A stretch of DNA of 64,000 nt. Source: Cyanodermella asteris. Taxonomy: Eukaryota > Ascomycota > Lecanoromycetes > Ostropales > Stictidaceae. Below are positions 1 through 9,958 of this stretch, piece after piece. A program made the translations under genes and the position numbers. The notes below the pieces were generated by a model. The model searched no databases. It saw only the letters and a program-made list of their open reading frames with translations, and was not told where the DNA came from. The stretch is from the NCBI GenBank assembly GCA_900618795.1, contig UYJD01000012.1, positions 85,563-149,562 on the forward strand, given 5' to 3'. Position 1 is the stretch's first letter; each line of letters starts with the position of its first letter.

Positions 1-15
1 CTCGCATGGAGCCAC

Positions 16-1314
16 ATGGGAGACGGGATTCTGGTGAACTGGCTGGCAGTGCCAATGGCAGAGTACTATCAACCTACTCTTGTCAGCTTACGTGCTGCGA
101 GATATACTCAGCTCACCCGCTACGCTGATCTCGGATTGGGTCTGTTCACGGGATCGAAGAAGGACGTTGACAATGCCATCAACCACTTTGTTGACAAGCA
201 GGGCAAGAGGGAACGACAATACAACAGTCTGATGGACATCATTGATGAGATTGACGACGAGAAAGACCTCTTCCACCTCGAAGCTAAGGGCAAGGGCGTG
301 GCATTCTACAGCGAGGCCTACATATTGAAGACTTACAGGGGCATTGGTGATCTGCTGAACATTAACCGACCACTTGCGTTTGAGACTCTTGCGAACCTAA
401 TCAGCGGTCACCTTCGCAGCACCTTTCTGAGCAAGTATTCGGGTGGGATTGCCGTGGTCTCGCCTTATGCCATTAACGCCACCCTCCTCCCTCATCGAGC
501 GTTGACCCTCGCCACTGCGCTCAATGTCTGTCCCAGCTTTCCTGTCGGCGTCCAGCAGCTCGGCACCGCACCACCTCGATCTTGTCCGCCGAATAACGAA
601 AAGTGCAAACCTTGCGGGTCGGTCCCAATTTTGTTTCCTTCTTCAGCCCCGAATGCCACCAACGTCTTTACCCTCGGCACCGTGCCTCACACATACACAC
701 TCGCACGACTCCTCGCCCCTCACATCCCCTCATTCAACTTCACCGTTCCCTACATCCGACGCCGAACTCAGCGCGATCCGTTCATTGAAGCAGTCACCGC
801 AGAAATCACCGCCAAAGGCATCTCCGCATACCAGCGAATCGTCAAATTCAAGGAATGCGTTGCTCAGCCCGGCAAAGGCGCCATGCGCAGTATCTGGCAC
901 ACGGCAGAGACCGACTGGGACTGGACTGCCATCGAATGGCGACTCGGCTTCGAGCTACCTCGACCAGCAGAGCTGGATGTGAACGGAGCGGACGGCAATC
1001 CAGTGCCGCAGAAAGTGATTGGTTCGGCTCGTGTCAGTGAGGCATACCCGAGTAGCCTGGAGCCGCTGTTGGATGCCATGCCGGATAATCCTTCGGTGGA
1101 GGACGTTGCTGCGCAAGATAGAATCTTTCAGCGGACTTTGATGGAGTTGGGAAAGAAGAGGTGGAGTGAGGAGGAACAGCCGGATATGCGCAAGGTGTGC
1201 GACAGCTGGCACTTGGCTGATGCTGAAGCATGGAGGTTTGTCAGAGCGTTGCAGGCACGCGAGGATCTGGAGCGGAAGAAGTGGCTCGAGGAGGAGGGTC
1301 GATTTAAAGGTTAA
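16..1314 (+). CDS. conserved fungal protein of unknown function (5' end possibly cut)
   Basis: This is a long open frame of 432 codons with strong coding character that ends in a TAA. The ATG at 16 is only the first one inside the window. The frame stays open to base 1, so the real start or an upstream exon may lie outside. Visible features are a hydrophobic, possibly membrane-touching stretch at the N-terminus (LVNWLAVPMAEYY) and a Cys/Pro-rich segment near residues 185-200 with the pattern CPPNNEKCKPC. The C-terminus is charged and helical, rich in Glu, Lys and Trp. I do not recognise the family and assign no function. The CPPNxxKCxPC segment could bind a metal or form disulphides, which is a guess. 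It is convergent with NFU1, 190 bp between the stops. Confidence 0.75.
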   Translation: MGDGILVNWLAVPMAEYYQPTLVSLRAARYTQLTRYADLGLGLFTGSKKDVDNAINHFVDKQGKRERQYNSLMDIIDEIDDEKDLFHLEAKGKGVAFYSEAYILKTYRGIGDLLNINRPLAFETLANLISGHLRSTFLSKYSGGIAVVSPYAINATLLPHRALTLATALNVCPSFPVGVQQLGTAPPRSCPPNNEKCKPCGSVPILFPSSAPNATNVFTLGTVPHTYTLARLLAPHIPSFNFTVPYIRRRTQRDPFIEAVTAEITAKGISAYQRIVKFKECVAQPGKGAMRSIWHTAETDWDWTAIEWRLGFELPRPAELDVNGADGNPVPQKVIGSARVSEAYPSSLEPLLDAMPDNPSVEDVAAQDRIFQRTLMELGKKRWSEEEQPDMRKVCDSWHLADAEAWRFVRALQAREDLERKKWLEEEGRFKG

Positions 1315-1507
1315 AGACTCATGTTCACACTTGTGGTGCATTTGAGATGGATTCGGGACGAGGGCATAGTATGGCAACAGACTCGTTTGCTTGCGCTGGA
1401 GCGTCCATAGATATGTTGACAATTTCAAGTCAAATCCAATTTCACTGATCATACAATAGGCTTCTCGCAGATAGTCATCATACAGCATCACTCCCCAGCA
1501 CGGACCT

Positions 1508-2473
1508 TCAAGGCGCCGCATCCAAAGTCCCCTTCCCTCCCGTCCCCGCAACAGCCGACTCCCCCTTCTGCTGCTTCAACTTCTCCTCAAACCTCGCAAA
1601 CTCCTTCAGCGCAACCTCTTCCTCCTCATCCAGCACCTGCGTGACGCCCTTGACCTCCTCAATGTAATGCATCAACATGTTCTCAATCCCATTCTTCAAC
1701 GTAACCGTACTGCTATCACACGTTCTGCACGCACCCCGCAACTTCAACATCACGTTCCCGTCCTCGAAGCCGCGGAACTCGATGTCCCCTCCATCTTCCT
1801 GTATCGCGGGCCGGATCCGCGTTTCGAGGAGCTCTTTAATCATACCCACTACCTCATCGTCTTCGTCGCTCGCTTCCAGCGAATCCCGCTGCCCGCCAGA
1901 TTGTTCGTCTGACGTCACGGAGCCCTCTTGTGTGGTTGAGCGGGTTTCGACAATCGGCGCCCCGGAGGTGATGGATTCGGTTATTAGGGCGAAGACTTCG
2001 GGCTTGACGTGTGACCATGGGATGTCCGAGGATTTGGTTACGGTAATGTATTCGGGACCGTAGAAGACTGCTGTGACGCCGTCGACGGAGAGTAGCTGTG
2101 CTGCTAGCGGAGAGGGGTGCGGTGGCGCGAGGGTTGAGCGTGGGGAGAGGTATTCGAGGAAGGAGGAGGGGAAGTTTTCGGGGAGGACGCGGGAGGAGGG
2201 GAGGAATTTGAGGGCGTCGGCGTTGGGGGTGTCTTGGGTTTGGATGAAGATTGTGCGTTTTTGAGTAGTGATTGATGAGAGGCAGGGAGTCGGTGGTGGC
2301 GATAGTGATGGGCGCAGGGATTGTGATGCTAGGCCTCGTCCTCGCCGGCTGGTGTGGAGATGTGCTTTGGAGGTCGTGGTGGCGAGTCGCTTGGTGCTTG
2401 GTCGCGAAGAGGCTTGTTGGACTCTGCCCAGCGCCTGGCGGGCTAGAGGGACGAAGCTACGTGGTGCGCTCAT
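1508..2473 (-). CDS. NFU1: NFU1-like mitochondrial iron-sulfur cluster scaffold
   Basis: The product is 321 aa and has no intron. The first 70 residues are rich in Arg, Ser and Ala and nearly free of acidic residues, as expected of a mitochondrial presequence. An Nfu N-terminal domain follows at about 73-170 (starts KRTIFIQTQDTPN). A low-complexity acidic linker at 180-205 leads to the NifU C-terminal domain at about 206-285. That domain holds the cluster-binding CxxC (Cys249 and Cys252, context RGACRTCDSS). Nfu proteins deliver 4Fe-4S clusters to mitochondrial enzymes such as aconitase and lipoyl synthase. The start is the only ATG compatible with a targeting sequence. It is transcribed divergently from the P450 at 2902. 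Confidence 0.95.
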   Translation of the reverse strand: MSAPRSFVPLARQALGRVQQASSRPSTKRLATTTSKAHLHTSRRGRGLASQSLRPSLSPPPTPCLSSITTQKRTIFIQTQDTPNADALKFLPSSRVLPENFPSSFLEYLSPRSTLAPPHPSPLAAQLLSVDGVTAVFYGPEYITVTKSSDIPWSHVKPEVFALITESITSGAPIVETRSTTQEGSVTSDEQSGGQRDSLEASDEDDEVVGMIKELLETRIRPAIQEDGGDIEFRGFEDGNVMLKLRGACRTCDSSTVTLKNGIENMLMHYIEEVKGVTQVLDEEEEVALKEFARFEEKLKQQKGESAVAGTGGKGTLDAAP

Positions 2474-2901
2474 GGCGGAGGTGTTGTGTGGCGATGAGGG
2501 AGTCGAGGTGATGGCAAGAATGTTGGTAAAGATAAACGGCCGGTTCGGAGCTCAAGATTCGGACGCTATGACGCAAAGCTAAATTCTGGCCGAGCTTTTG
2601 TCAGCAGCATCAGCTCTCTTGCATGCGCTCTGATTGGTGCATCTTGACCACATCAATATGAACCTGATGGCTTCCTCCAGACGTTGGCTCGATTATTATG
2701 GTCTCGTGTTTGTCGAAGTGCATCTCATCATACTCCATGCACAAGTCGAGGCCGAAAGAGATGGCGAGCCGTTGTGAACTCGGCTGCAGTACAATGCGCC
2801 TACCAGTTTGGGATTAGGGTATACAGAACGAATGCTTTTCTTTCGCGAGATTCATCGCTTGTCAGTGTAAAGGCCGTTTGCGAATTAACTCAATAATCAG
2901 C
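2474..2901. promoter_or_regulatory. shared upstream region of NFU1 and the P450
   Basis: A 428-bp interval separates two divergent start codons, so it must hold both promoters. I see no clear TATA box. There is no coding signal in it beyond short shadow frames. Confidence 0.5.
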
Positions 2902-4455
2902 ATGATTAACACTCTGGTGGTAGCAGCTATTGCTGTCATTGCTGCCGTTTTGGTCACAGCTCTCAAGTCGACCACCAACTCAAATGCGAGTATACCAGAG
3001 CCACCATGCGCGCCAGGGTCACTACCACTCATTGGTCACCTCGCAGGTCTAGCACGGGGCGGTATTGACTACTACCTCGGTCTTCGAAAGCTCACAAAAG
3101 CTCCCGTCTTCACCATTCGATTGCCCACGCAGAAGATGTACGTTGTGACCGATCCGTCATACGTTCCAGCCATAGAAAAGGCGCACAGGGTGCTTTCCTT
3201 CGGTCCAATCGCGGCTTGGAGCGCTGTTAAGTTACTTGCAACCAGTGAGGGGGCGAAGCGGAAATTGTTGGAAGACCCAATGTCTGACAATGGGTTGAAT
3301 GCTGATGGACGGGATGCGATCACAACGGCAATGAGGCCAGGTCCGGATGTGGATGAGATGAATCAGATTGCAATGGAGAAACTGGCCACTATGTTTGACA
3401 CGTTATACTCCGATGCAGGCTCCGGGAAGGAAATTGGTCTGCATGGCTGGGTCCGTCAAGTTTTGACAATTGCCACCACGTACGCCCTTTTTGGCCCTGA
3501 AAATCCTTTCCTAGACCCTGTTGTCGGAGAAGCGTTCTGGAGTTTCGAGAAGGGCATCATTGGTCTTCTGATCAGCCCGATCCCATCAATCACACACCGT
3601 GCTGCGTACCAAGCACGAGAGCGATGCACACAAGGCTTCGTCTCTTACATCAGAGAAAAGCATTATCTGAAGGGCGCCGCAATGATTCAAAACCGCGTTG
3701 CGGGCCATATGAGACACGGAATCACTGACGTCCGCGATATTGCCCAGTTTGAGATTGGGCCTTGCCTTGCGGCGCTCGGCAATACACCTCAGACAGCCTT
3801 CTGGCTCCTCCTTCATATCTACTCGGACCCAGAATTGCTTGCGGACATTAGAGCGGAAGTTGCAAAAATCACTCGGACCGATCACGACAAGAATAAGCGG
3901 ACGATCAATATCCCGACTCTAAAGCAGAGATGCCCTCTGCTGCTGTCAACATACCAAGAGACGTTGCGATACCGGACCATGGGAACTTCAGTCCGTCAAG
4001 TCATGGACGACACAACACTGAACGGCTGGCTATTGAAGAAGGATGCACTTCTCCAGATCCCAAGCCGCGTCTTTCATATGGACGACGCCAACTACCCCGA
4101 TGCCGACCGTTTCGACCCAAGACGGTTCCTCCCACGTACGGTTGGCAAGGAATCAGTGCAACAGCCAGGAAAGTCGAACATCGACCGCGAGGTTTCGTTC
4201 AGAAGCTGGGGCGGCGGCAAGACAATGTGTCCCGGAAGGCACTTTGCGAGCAATGAGATCTTCGCCATGGTCGCTCTGTTCGTGTCCAGGTTTGATATTA
4301 AGCCAGCTCGCGGAGGCACGTGGGATTTCCCGACGACGAAGGGGACGAACCCAGCTGTTTTTGTGATGCAGCCTGATCATGACGCCTTGGTAGTGATTTC
4401 ACCGCGGAATGACCAATTAGGGGTGCAGTGGGAGCTGGAGATGAAGGCCGTGTAA
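2902..4455 (+). CDS. cytochrome P450 (CYP7/CYP8-like fungal class)
   Basis: This intronless gene encodes 517 aa from the ATG at 2902; an upstream in-frame TTG is not a credible start. The N-terminus is a single membrane anchor (about residues 5-25) followed by the proline-rich hinge PEPPCAPGSLPLIGH. The K-helix ExxR is Glu353-Arg356 (QETLRYR). The heme loop reads WGGGKTMCPGRHFA with Cys443 as thiolate ligand. The usual Phe at the start of the loop is replaced by Trp (SWGGG), as in the CYP7/CYP8-type families that hydroxylate sterol-like or fatty substrates. The substrate cannot be read from sequence. The gene is convergent with the repeat-peptide gene 1.3 kb downstream, so it is a possible tailoring partner, but that link is only positional. 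Confidence 0.93.
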   Translation: MINTLVVAAIAVIAAVLVTALKSTTNSNASIPEPPCAPGSLPLIGHLAGLARGGIDYYLGLRKLTKAPVFTIRLPTQKMYVVTDPSYVPAIEKAHRVLSFGPIAAWSAVKLLATSEGAKRKLLEDPMSDNGLNADGRDAITTAMRPGPDVDEMNQIAMEKLATMFDTLYSDAGSGKEIGLHGWVRQVLTIATTYALFGPENPFLDPVVGEAFWSFEKGIIGLLISPIPSITHRAAYQARERCTQGFVSYIREKHYLKGAAMIQNRVAGHMRHGITDVRDIAQFEIGPCLAALGNTPQTAFWLLLHIYSDPELLADIRAEVAKITRTDHDKNKRTINIPTLKQRCPLLLSTYQETLRYRTMGTSVRQVMDDTTLNGWLLKKDALLQIPSRVFHMDDANYPDADRFDPRRFLPRTVGKESVQQPGKSNIDREVSFRSWGGGKTMCPGRHFASNEIFAMVALFVSRFDIKPARGGTWDFPTTKGTNPAVFVMQPDHDALVVISPRNDQLGVQWELEMKAV

Positions 4456-5772
4456 CGGGAGCAATGATGGGAACATTAGTACGGCAGCGTCGTGTCCGGG
4501 GTCCTGCAATATCCTGATGTCGGCTGCAAAGGCTCTTGAAGAGTTGGCTGCGTCTTGTGCTCCTTCCGCGCTAGATGTCAGAGCTGCAAATCGAGTTGTC
4601 AAAATGCTACTCTCGGTCTATTTCCTTTCCTCATCACGTGTTTACATTGCCGTCATTTCCCCGTCTGTTTCTAGACTCACCATTCCCATTCACATTCCCG
4701 TCTTGGCACCTGCCTGCCACAACAGATCCTGCACTTTTTGTCCAAAAAAACCCCCCAAACCAAAAGAACCCGGCGGGAATTGAACCGGTGAACTACAAAA
4801 CTGGGAGTCCCAGAAAACCGCGTCACGCGGATTTTTTGATCTTTGGGTCAAAGCTTAGCTATACATCGAGTACCGACTATAGTACCGCTAAGCCATCATT
4901 CCCGGGAATGGTGTATTTGCTCTAGCTTTAGTTTTCTATTCGACCTGCGACTTCTTGTGGCTGCCGCGGCGGTATGCAGATGTTACTTGAGGCTCTAAGA
5001 CGTTGATGTATAGCTTAGCTATTGTTGATTCTTTCACCTAACGTGCGCTGAGTTGCTGCTGCTGTTTGCCCAACACCCAGACGCCTTGATTTGCACGACT
5101 GCCGTGATGGTCGGAGATTACGTTGCTGCTGCTCGGTAGTACACCGTCCAGCCCTCGCTTGCGCGCTGGTTCACTCGGTTTGCTAGATTGCAGACATCGC
5201 CGTTCCTTGTACTCCGCTTGCACGAATTTGACTCACTGAGACTGGTAGCCCTATTGCAACGAGAGCTCGATCTTGGTGTGGGCAGCGAGCTAAACGTCCA
5301 CACAGCCCTCGGTGACCTCTGCAGCGATTGTAGGCACGTCAACTTCCCAATGAGGCTCGCTTTCTGCAAGCTGGGGACCAACACTACGACATGGATTAGT
5401 TACAATGGGTACGACGTGCGGGTGGAGTACGAAGGCAGTCACGAATTCATGGACATCAGATAAGTTCAAAAGTGATCGATTCAAGAACGGGTGTGGCACG
5501 GGTGCTATTTCGAACGCGTGTTCTTCTTTTCTGTCCCTCAGTATCTTCCTGGACCTGTTCATCTATCGCAAAGCCCAGCTCCTCTGCTTTCGAAAGTCGA
5601 ATCACACACAACCTGCCAGATGCACGGCTGCACAATGAACGAAAGCATAGTCGCAACCGCCACCTTTACGTGCTGCTCTTTTTTTCACCATGTGTTGTAG
5701 CTTGTCACACATCTCAACACAAGCGTTGCGAGTCAGTCTACCCCGACAGCCCAGGGTCTGGCTGCGCGCTCG
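4456..5772. other. intergenic, P450 to repeat-peptide gene
   Basis: This stretch contains the hairpin/tRNA-like element described separately (4765-4912). Elsewhere I see only short overlapping open frames with no protein-like pattern. Confidence 0.5.
4765..4912 (-). other. hairpin-rich, tRNA-like element (degenerate tRNA or tRNA-derived repeat)
   Basis: Read on the minus strand, the segment holds a good Pol III A box (TGGCTTAGCGGTA near 4882-4894) and a B-box-like sequence (GGTTCAATTCC near 4777-4787), about 95 nt apart. It is followed by a short T run. The implied acceptor stem pairs only partly and the T stem has mismatches, so it is not a sound tRNA. Between the boxes lie three consecutive 13-nt hairpins with 5-bp stems and 3-nt loops, at 4801-4813, 4818-4830 and 4841-4853. 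A 14-bp perfect palindrome sits at 4897-4910. It may be a pseudo-tRNA, a tRNA-derived SINE, or an unrelated structured element. Confidence 0.4.
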
Positions 5773-6153
5773 CTAGATCTGTACACGCGGAACGCGGAGG
5801 AAATCATCGTTCCATCCCGCAGCAGATCCCTTGTCGTCGCTGTCTTCGGTGTTGTGCGTGTCCTTGTCCTCGTAGCCAAAGTCGCGCGGGAGGATGATGG
5901 GGCTGCGCCAGGTATCTTCCGTCTCCTCGACGTCGTCGCTGCGAGGCAGAATTATGGGGCTGCGCCAGGTATCAGCGGTCTCCTCGACGTCGTCGCTGCG
6001 AGGCAGGATGATGGGACTGCGCCAAATATCAGCCGTATCCTCGGCGTTGATGGCGCGGCGGATCGGCCAGCTGCAGCAGTTGCTGGCCCAGTGCTGGAAA
6101 ACTGGAAGGCCGAGGGTGCCGGTGGCGAGGATGGTGAGGGTCGTGAGCTTCAT
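5773..6153 (-). CDS. secreted tandem-repeat peptide precursor (Kex2-type/RiPP-like)
   Basis: The product is 126 aa and intronless. The N-terminus MKLTTLTILATGTLGLPVF is a signal-peptide-like segment of about 16-20 residues. A dibasic Arg32-Arg33 follows, then three tandem 19-residue repeats. The invariant core WRSPIILPR lies at 44-52, 63-71 and 82-90, separated by acidic spacers of the form SDDVEETADT. The tail (91-126) is acidic, rich in Asp and Lys. A leader, a dibasic site, identical hydrophobic/basic cores and acidic spacers are the design of fungal Kex2-processed repeat proteins and of ustiloxin-type RiPP precursors. Here the core ends in Pro-Arg rather than Lys-Arg, which is a weaker Kex2 site. 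The leader before the ATG is CAA-rich (caaccacccaaacaatcaac), typical of expressed fungal genes. No UstYa-like (DUF3328) protein is visible nearby. The product and processing are inference. Confidence 0.6.
   Translation of the reverse strand: MKLTTLTILATGTLGLPVFQHWASNCCSWPIRRAINAEDTADIWRSPIILPRSDDVEETADTWRSPIILPRSDDVEETEDTWRSPIILPRDFGYEDKDTHNTEDSDDKGSAAGWNDDFLRVPRVQI
5884..6039 (-). repeat. 57-bp tandem repeat, about 2.7 copies
   Basis: The repeat encodes the 19-aa units of the precursor. On the plus strand the motif atgggrctgcgcc recurs at 5897, 5954 and 6011, exactly 57 bp apart. Copies differ by a few point changes. The changes leave the core nonapeptide unchanged while the spacer residues vary slightly. 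Confidence 0.9.
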
Positions 6154-7461
6154 GTTGATTGTTTGGGTGGTTGTTTGATTCGGAAGGTCTTATGGAAAGT
6201 GCAAAGTTTGGAGTATTTGAGTGTTGGCGGTCGAATATTGGAGTGATGGCGATTGAGTATTAGAGGGTAGGCCTTGAGATGCAGGTCTGATGTAAGTGGT
6301 TCGAGGCAGCTTTCCAACGAGTGCTGTGATGGAAACACGGTCTTCCTGTACGATTGAAGAACTGCACCGCTGGTGAAAGGGAAGCAAAAGGGAAGGATTT
6401 TCATGCGAAGACGAGAAACCAGGAAACGGGACTCCAGACCGCTCATGGCAACGATGCGTGACTAGCGTGAATCCGGTTGCTGTAAAAACGAAAAGGCGTA
6501 CAAACTCCTTCCGTAATTCCAGAACATGTCTCGGGCAGGATACGACAAACATCACAAGGAGCGCCAAGTCAATAACTCACGCTGCCACGAAATATCGGCA
6601 ATCATACATATTTGCTCGCTTGATACATTCGGATTGCCATGATTGGACCGGGCCACACAGCCACAGAGCAAACAGAGAAGATGGGTACACAATGTAGCGG
6701 ATCAAGTCATTCTGTAAGCGACTTGCGCTTCAGTCCGGGTAGCTGTTTTGAAAAGACAGCACAGGACCGTGTGTCCGCAGCGACGTGTCGGGATTGCATG
6801 GTTCTGAGTGAGAGAGGACTCTGATCGGTGCTTTTATTTATGGTGGACCCTTCCGGTGCAAGTACGATAGACGCCGGTGAGCCTGCAGGCCGTGCTGCTG
6901 GGGTAGGTGGCTTCTGTATACCAATCCCTCGAGTTTAGGGGCGCCTGAGAGATCGCCTTTCCATTCTTGTGGCGTGTAGCTTCGCAGCGCGCCTCGAGCG
7001 CGTGAAATTGTAGATGTACAAGCTCAGCCAAGTTGTGAGTGGATGTGAAGTTCCAGCTGCAGCTGAGCTGGAGAAAATGGCGCTAGGCCGAAAGGGGCAG
7101 CGATAAAAGACGGCTGACATAACCGGGCTCAACGGTCATTACGAACGTTTGAAGTGCTGAAGGTTGTCTCAGAACCTGCTCAGACGATTCGGTCGGATAC
7201 GTTAATCGCACGCTCGTGTCCAAGCGTTCTGATTGACTTTGGAGACTCTTTGCACTCGTATCGCCGGCCAACATAGCTGTTTCGCCCGTTCGTGAGCAGA
7301 GTGTTTCTCTATTGTTTTTGATTACAATTATTTGCTCGGAAACAATTGAATCGGCTCAATTTTCACGCTGTATGTGGACATCAGGCCGACATTGGCAAAT
7401 TAATCGGATCGATATTCGTCACTCCAAGCTACAGTCCGGCCGTTACGAACCATAATTCATC
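6154..7461. other. intergenic, shared promoter space
   Basis: It lies between the divergent repeat-peptide and HIT-finger genes. The first 70 bp left of the interval (6154-6220) form the CAA-rich leader of the peptide gene on the minus strand. I see no other supported feature. Confidence 0.5.
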
Positions 7462-8134
7462 ATGTCGGCCGTGTGCATCGCATGCGGTGATTCAGGCATA
7501 AAGTACAAATGTACCATCTGCCGCGCCCCAACGTAAGTCCCCGTCCATCGCTTCATGTCTGGTCCATTCCACCTCCTCTCATTACTCTCAACCGTAACTT
7601 ACTCCGTGTTCTAGTGATCGGCTAGAATGCTTCAAGAGCCACGCAGCAACACACACCGAAGCCGAAGTCGCAGCCGTATCAGCAGCAGTCCCTGCCATAA
7701 AATCCGCCACCACCTCCACAGAATCATCACAAGACCCCTTACAAGCATTCGCCACCTCAGATGATTTCCAAAACCTCCTCAAATCGAGTCCCCAGCTTCG
7801 CGAAACGCTTCGCAAAGTGCACACTGCCGTACGAGACGCAGAATCCGACGCAGCGCGAGAGTATTCCGCGCAGAACGCCGTTCGAGGAGGTCGTGGGCGT
7901 GGACGGGGCCGCGGAGGAGCGAGAGGTCGGGGATCAGGTCGGCAATTGCCGTGGCAGAGACCGGATGATTTGGAGCGGGGGATGCGTGCGTTGAAGAATG
8001 CGCGGATCAGCGAGGGTCCAGATGGAGGGCCGGTGCAGAAGTTTGCTGAGATTATTGGCCGGCGGTATGCGGGCGCGCCAGCCGCGCATGGTGCTGGTGA
8101 TGCGATGGAGCGAGATGCGCCTGGCCTGGCTTGA
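7462..8134 (+). CDS. HIT-type zinc finger protein with RGG-rich tail
   Basis: Exons 7462-7532 and 7615-8134 are joined across an 82-nt intron (GTAAGT...CTAG), giving 196 aa. The N-terminal finger reads CIACG, then KYKCTIC, then ECFKSHAATH (residues 5-37), matching the zf-HIT pattern. However, the usual YCS between the second and third Cys pairs is absent, so one ligand seems lost. After a helical segment (residues 60-90) comes an RG/RGG stretch (about 113-135), typical of RNA-binding or nucleolar proteins. HIT-finger proteins of this size act in box C/D snoRNP assembly (Hit1/ZNHIT3 class) or chromatin remodelling. Which one applies here is not decided by sequence. The splice frame was checked. 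It is convergent with the RasGEF gene. Confidence 0.8.
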
Positions 8135-8285
8135 AAGATGCTGCGTCGTGGGTGCTCTGATAATAGTAGCGCAGGGCGCGTGTGAGAATTCGCTCCGCGA
8201 AGCGCCAGGTCGGATGATGCTAGCATGCCGAAAGCATCTGGTACACGGTGGTGGCCTGTTATTGTGTGCGGGTCATTCTGCAATC

Positions 8286-9958
8286 TCAAGGCATCCGCAA
8301 CCATCCACTGCGTCGGCTGTAGCTTTCCCTGTTGGCTCCAGATCTTGCACCGGGCTCGACCTGCAAGCTGCGATCATAAAGCATCTGCGACAAGGTCAGC
8401 TTCGAACACATTGCCTCGATAACTGGAACTGGGTACTTACGTCTTCAACCTCATCACCGATCCGTCCTTGAACGACCAACGACTGCACATCCAAATTCCT
8501 GCCTAGGTTGGCAAACCCACCAGTCTGACTCTTATGGATATCCCAGAGCGACCTGCCCATGACATCAAATTTGGTCCAATTAATCTTTGTCTTATCGGCA
8601 TTGGCGAAAGTTGGGTTGCTTTCTTCAGCGACAACGAGATCATGTCTGTGTAAGGGAAGGAAGGGAATTTTTGATCCGGTGGTATTGTCCCAGGCGAGGC
8701 GATAAGCGAAATAGCCCCTCCCTGTACCCATGAGTATCTCAAGGCTCATGAAGTTCTTTGCGATGGCCGGATCGACGAGCGCCTTGGTCTGTTGCAGTCG
8801 GGCGATGGACGTGTTGCTGATCCCGGCGACGAATGCACCGACACCGTTGTAGTTCTTCATTTGACGAAGTATCTGCAAAAGTCAGCATCGCTGAAATTAA
8901 GGGAATAGAATGGCACCTACCCATGCAATGGACATGCACTTCTCTAGCATTCTCGCTCGGTGCTTCGGCTTATCGCGAAGCAGTATCATCTGACCCAGCC
9001 ACGACGCGACATGGTTGAAATGTGTGATCATCCGGTCAATCACCTTCACACCTTCTGTCGCAGCACGATTGTCCGCAGCGATATTGATGTGTCGGATGAG
9101 GTCCCTGGGTCGAATAGAAGAGAACAGAATCCAGTCTATCCTCGTAAGCTCCTTTGCAACCACTTCGTCGTCGATGCTCATAAATTCGTGCCAGTGTGTC
9201 TTGTTCAGAGGCAGTTTCGACGGTCGCATGAAGCCAGCTACCTGCTTCTGTGCTGCCTCGAAGGGGCTACTGAGAGTCATTATCGATCCGCTCGTAGATC
9301 CCTCTCGCTCCATTGCGCTCGATGCGATTGAGGACGTCACGGAATGTCGTGAACTTGGTTTCCTGCCACTGGGCCGGACGAGCTCTTCGGTGCTGCGACT
9401 CCCAGATTCTTCCGAATCTCGGCTCTCGGCGAGGGTCAAGTTGCCCATCGACCCAGGCAGAGAGATTCTGAGAGACGGCACGCTGGCAAAGCTGGTCGCC
9501 GTACTTGCGCGTCCTCGTCCCTTGTCCGAGCATGCCCAGTCGGTGTCTTCGTCTGGCTTCAAGTTCTCAATATGCGACAATAGTTCTCTGCTTCCGAAAG
9601 CGAGCTCGGGAGTCTGAGCGATAGACTGGGCAAAGGCTATGAGATTGAGACTGGTGGTCGGATGCGCGAAATCGCCAGGATATTCGTCGACCCATCGTAC
9701 AAGCAGTGCAAGCCAACGGAGCTGCGTCGCAATGCGGGTCAGGTGCGGTAGATCATTGTCTGCGCTGAGCTCGGTAAATTTTTGCATGATTGTCGAAAGA
9801 ACTTCGCTCGGTGCTGCAAACTTGCGATATAAACACAAAAAGGTGGTAGTGAATTTGGCGTCTGCCTCGCTGCATGGCCGGTCGAGTACCCGGTCAACGA
9901 GCTGCTCTAGGTGGTATGCCTCCATGGGGGCCTTGGAGTCGGCGGGCTGCATGGTCAA
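8286..9958 (-). CDS. Ras guanine-nucleotide exchange factor (RasGEF_N + RasGEF)
   Basis: Three exons are read on the minus strand: 9958-8921, 8872-8441 and 8384-8286, with phase-0 introns, together 522 aa. Residues about 12-130 are a RasGEF N-terminal (REM) domain, including TFLCLYRKFAAPSEVL. A Ser-rich linker with RxxS sites follows (about 150-225). The Cdc25-type catalytic domain begins near KELTRIDWILFSSIRPRDLI and runs through FMSLEILMGTGRGYFAYR and PFLPLHRHDLVVAEE. The short last exon (LYDRSLQVEP) is the usual end of fungal members. The protein exchanges GDP for GTP on Ras at the membrane. The true N-terminus is not settled. CTAAT plus CAG just before the second ATG looks like a 3' splice site, and further exons probably lie in 9960-10500. 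Confidence 0.85.
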
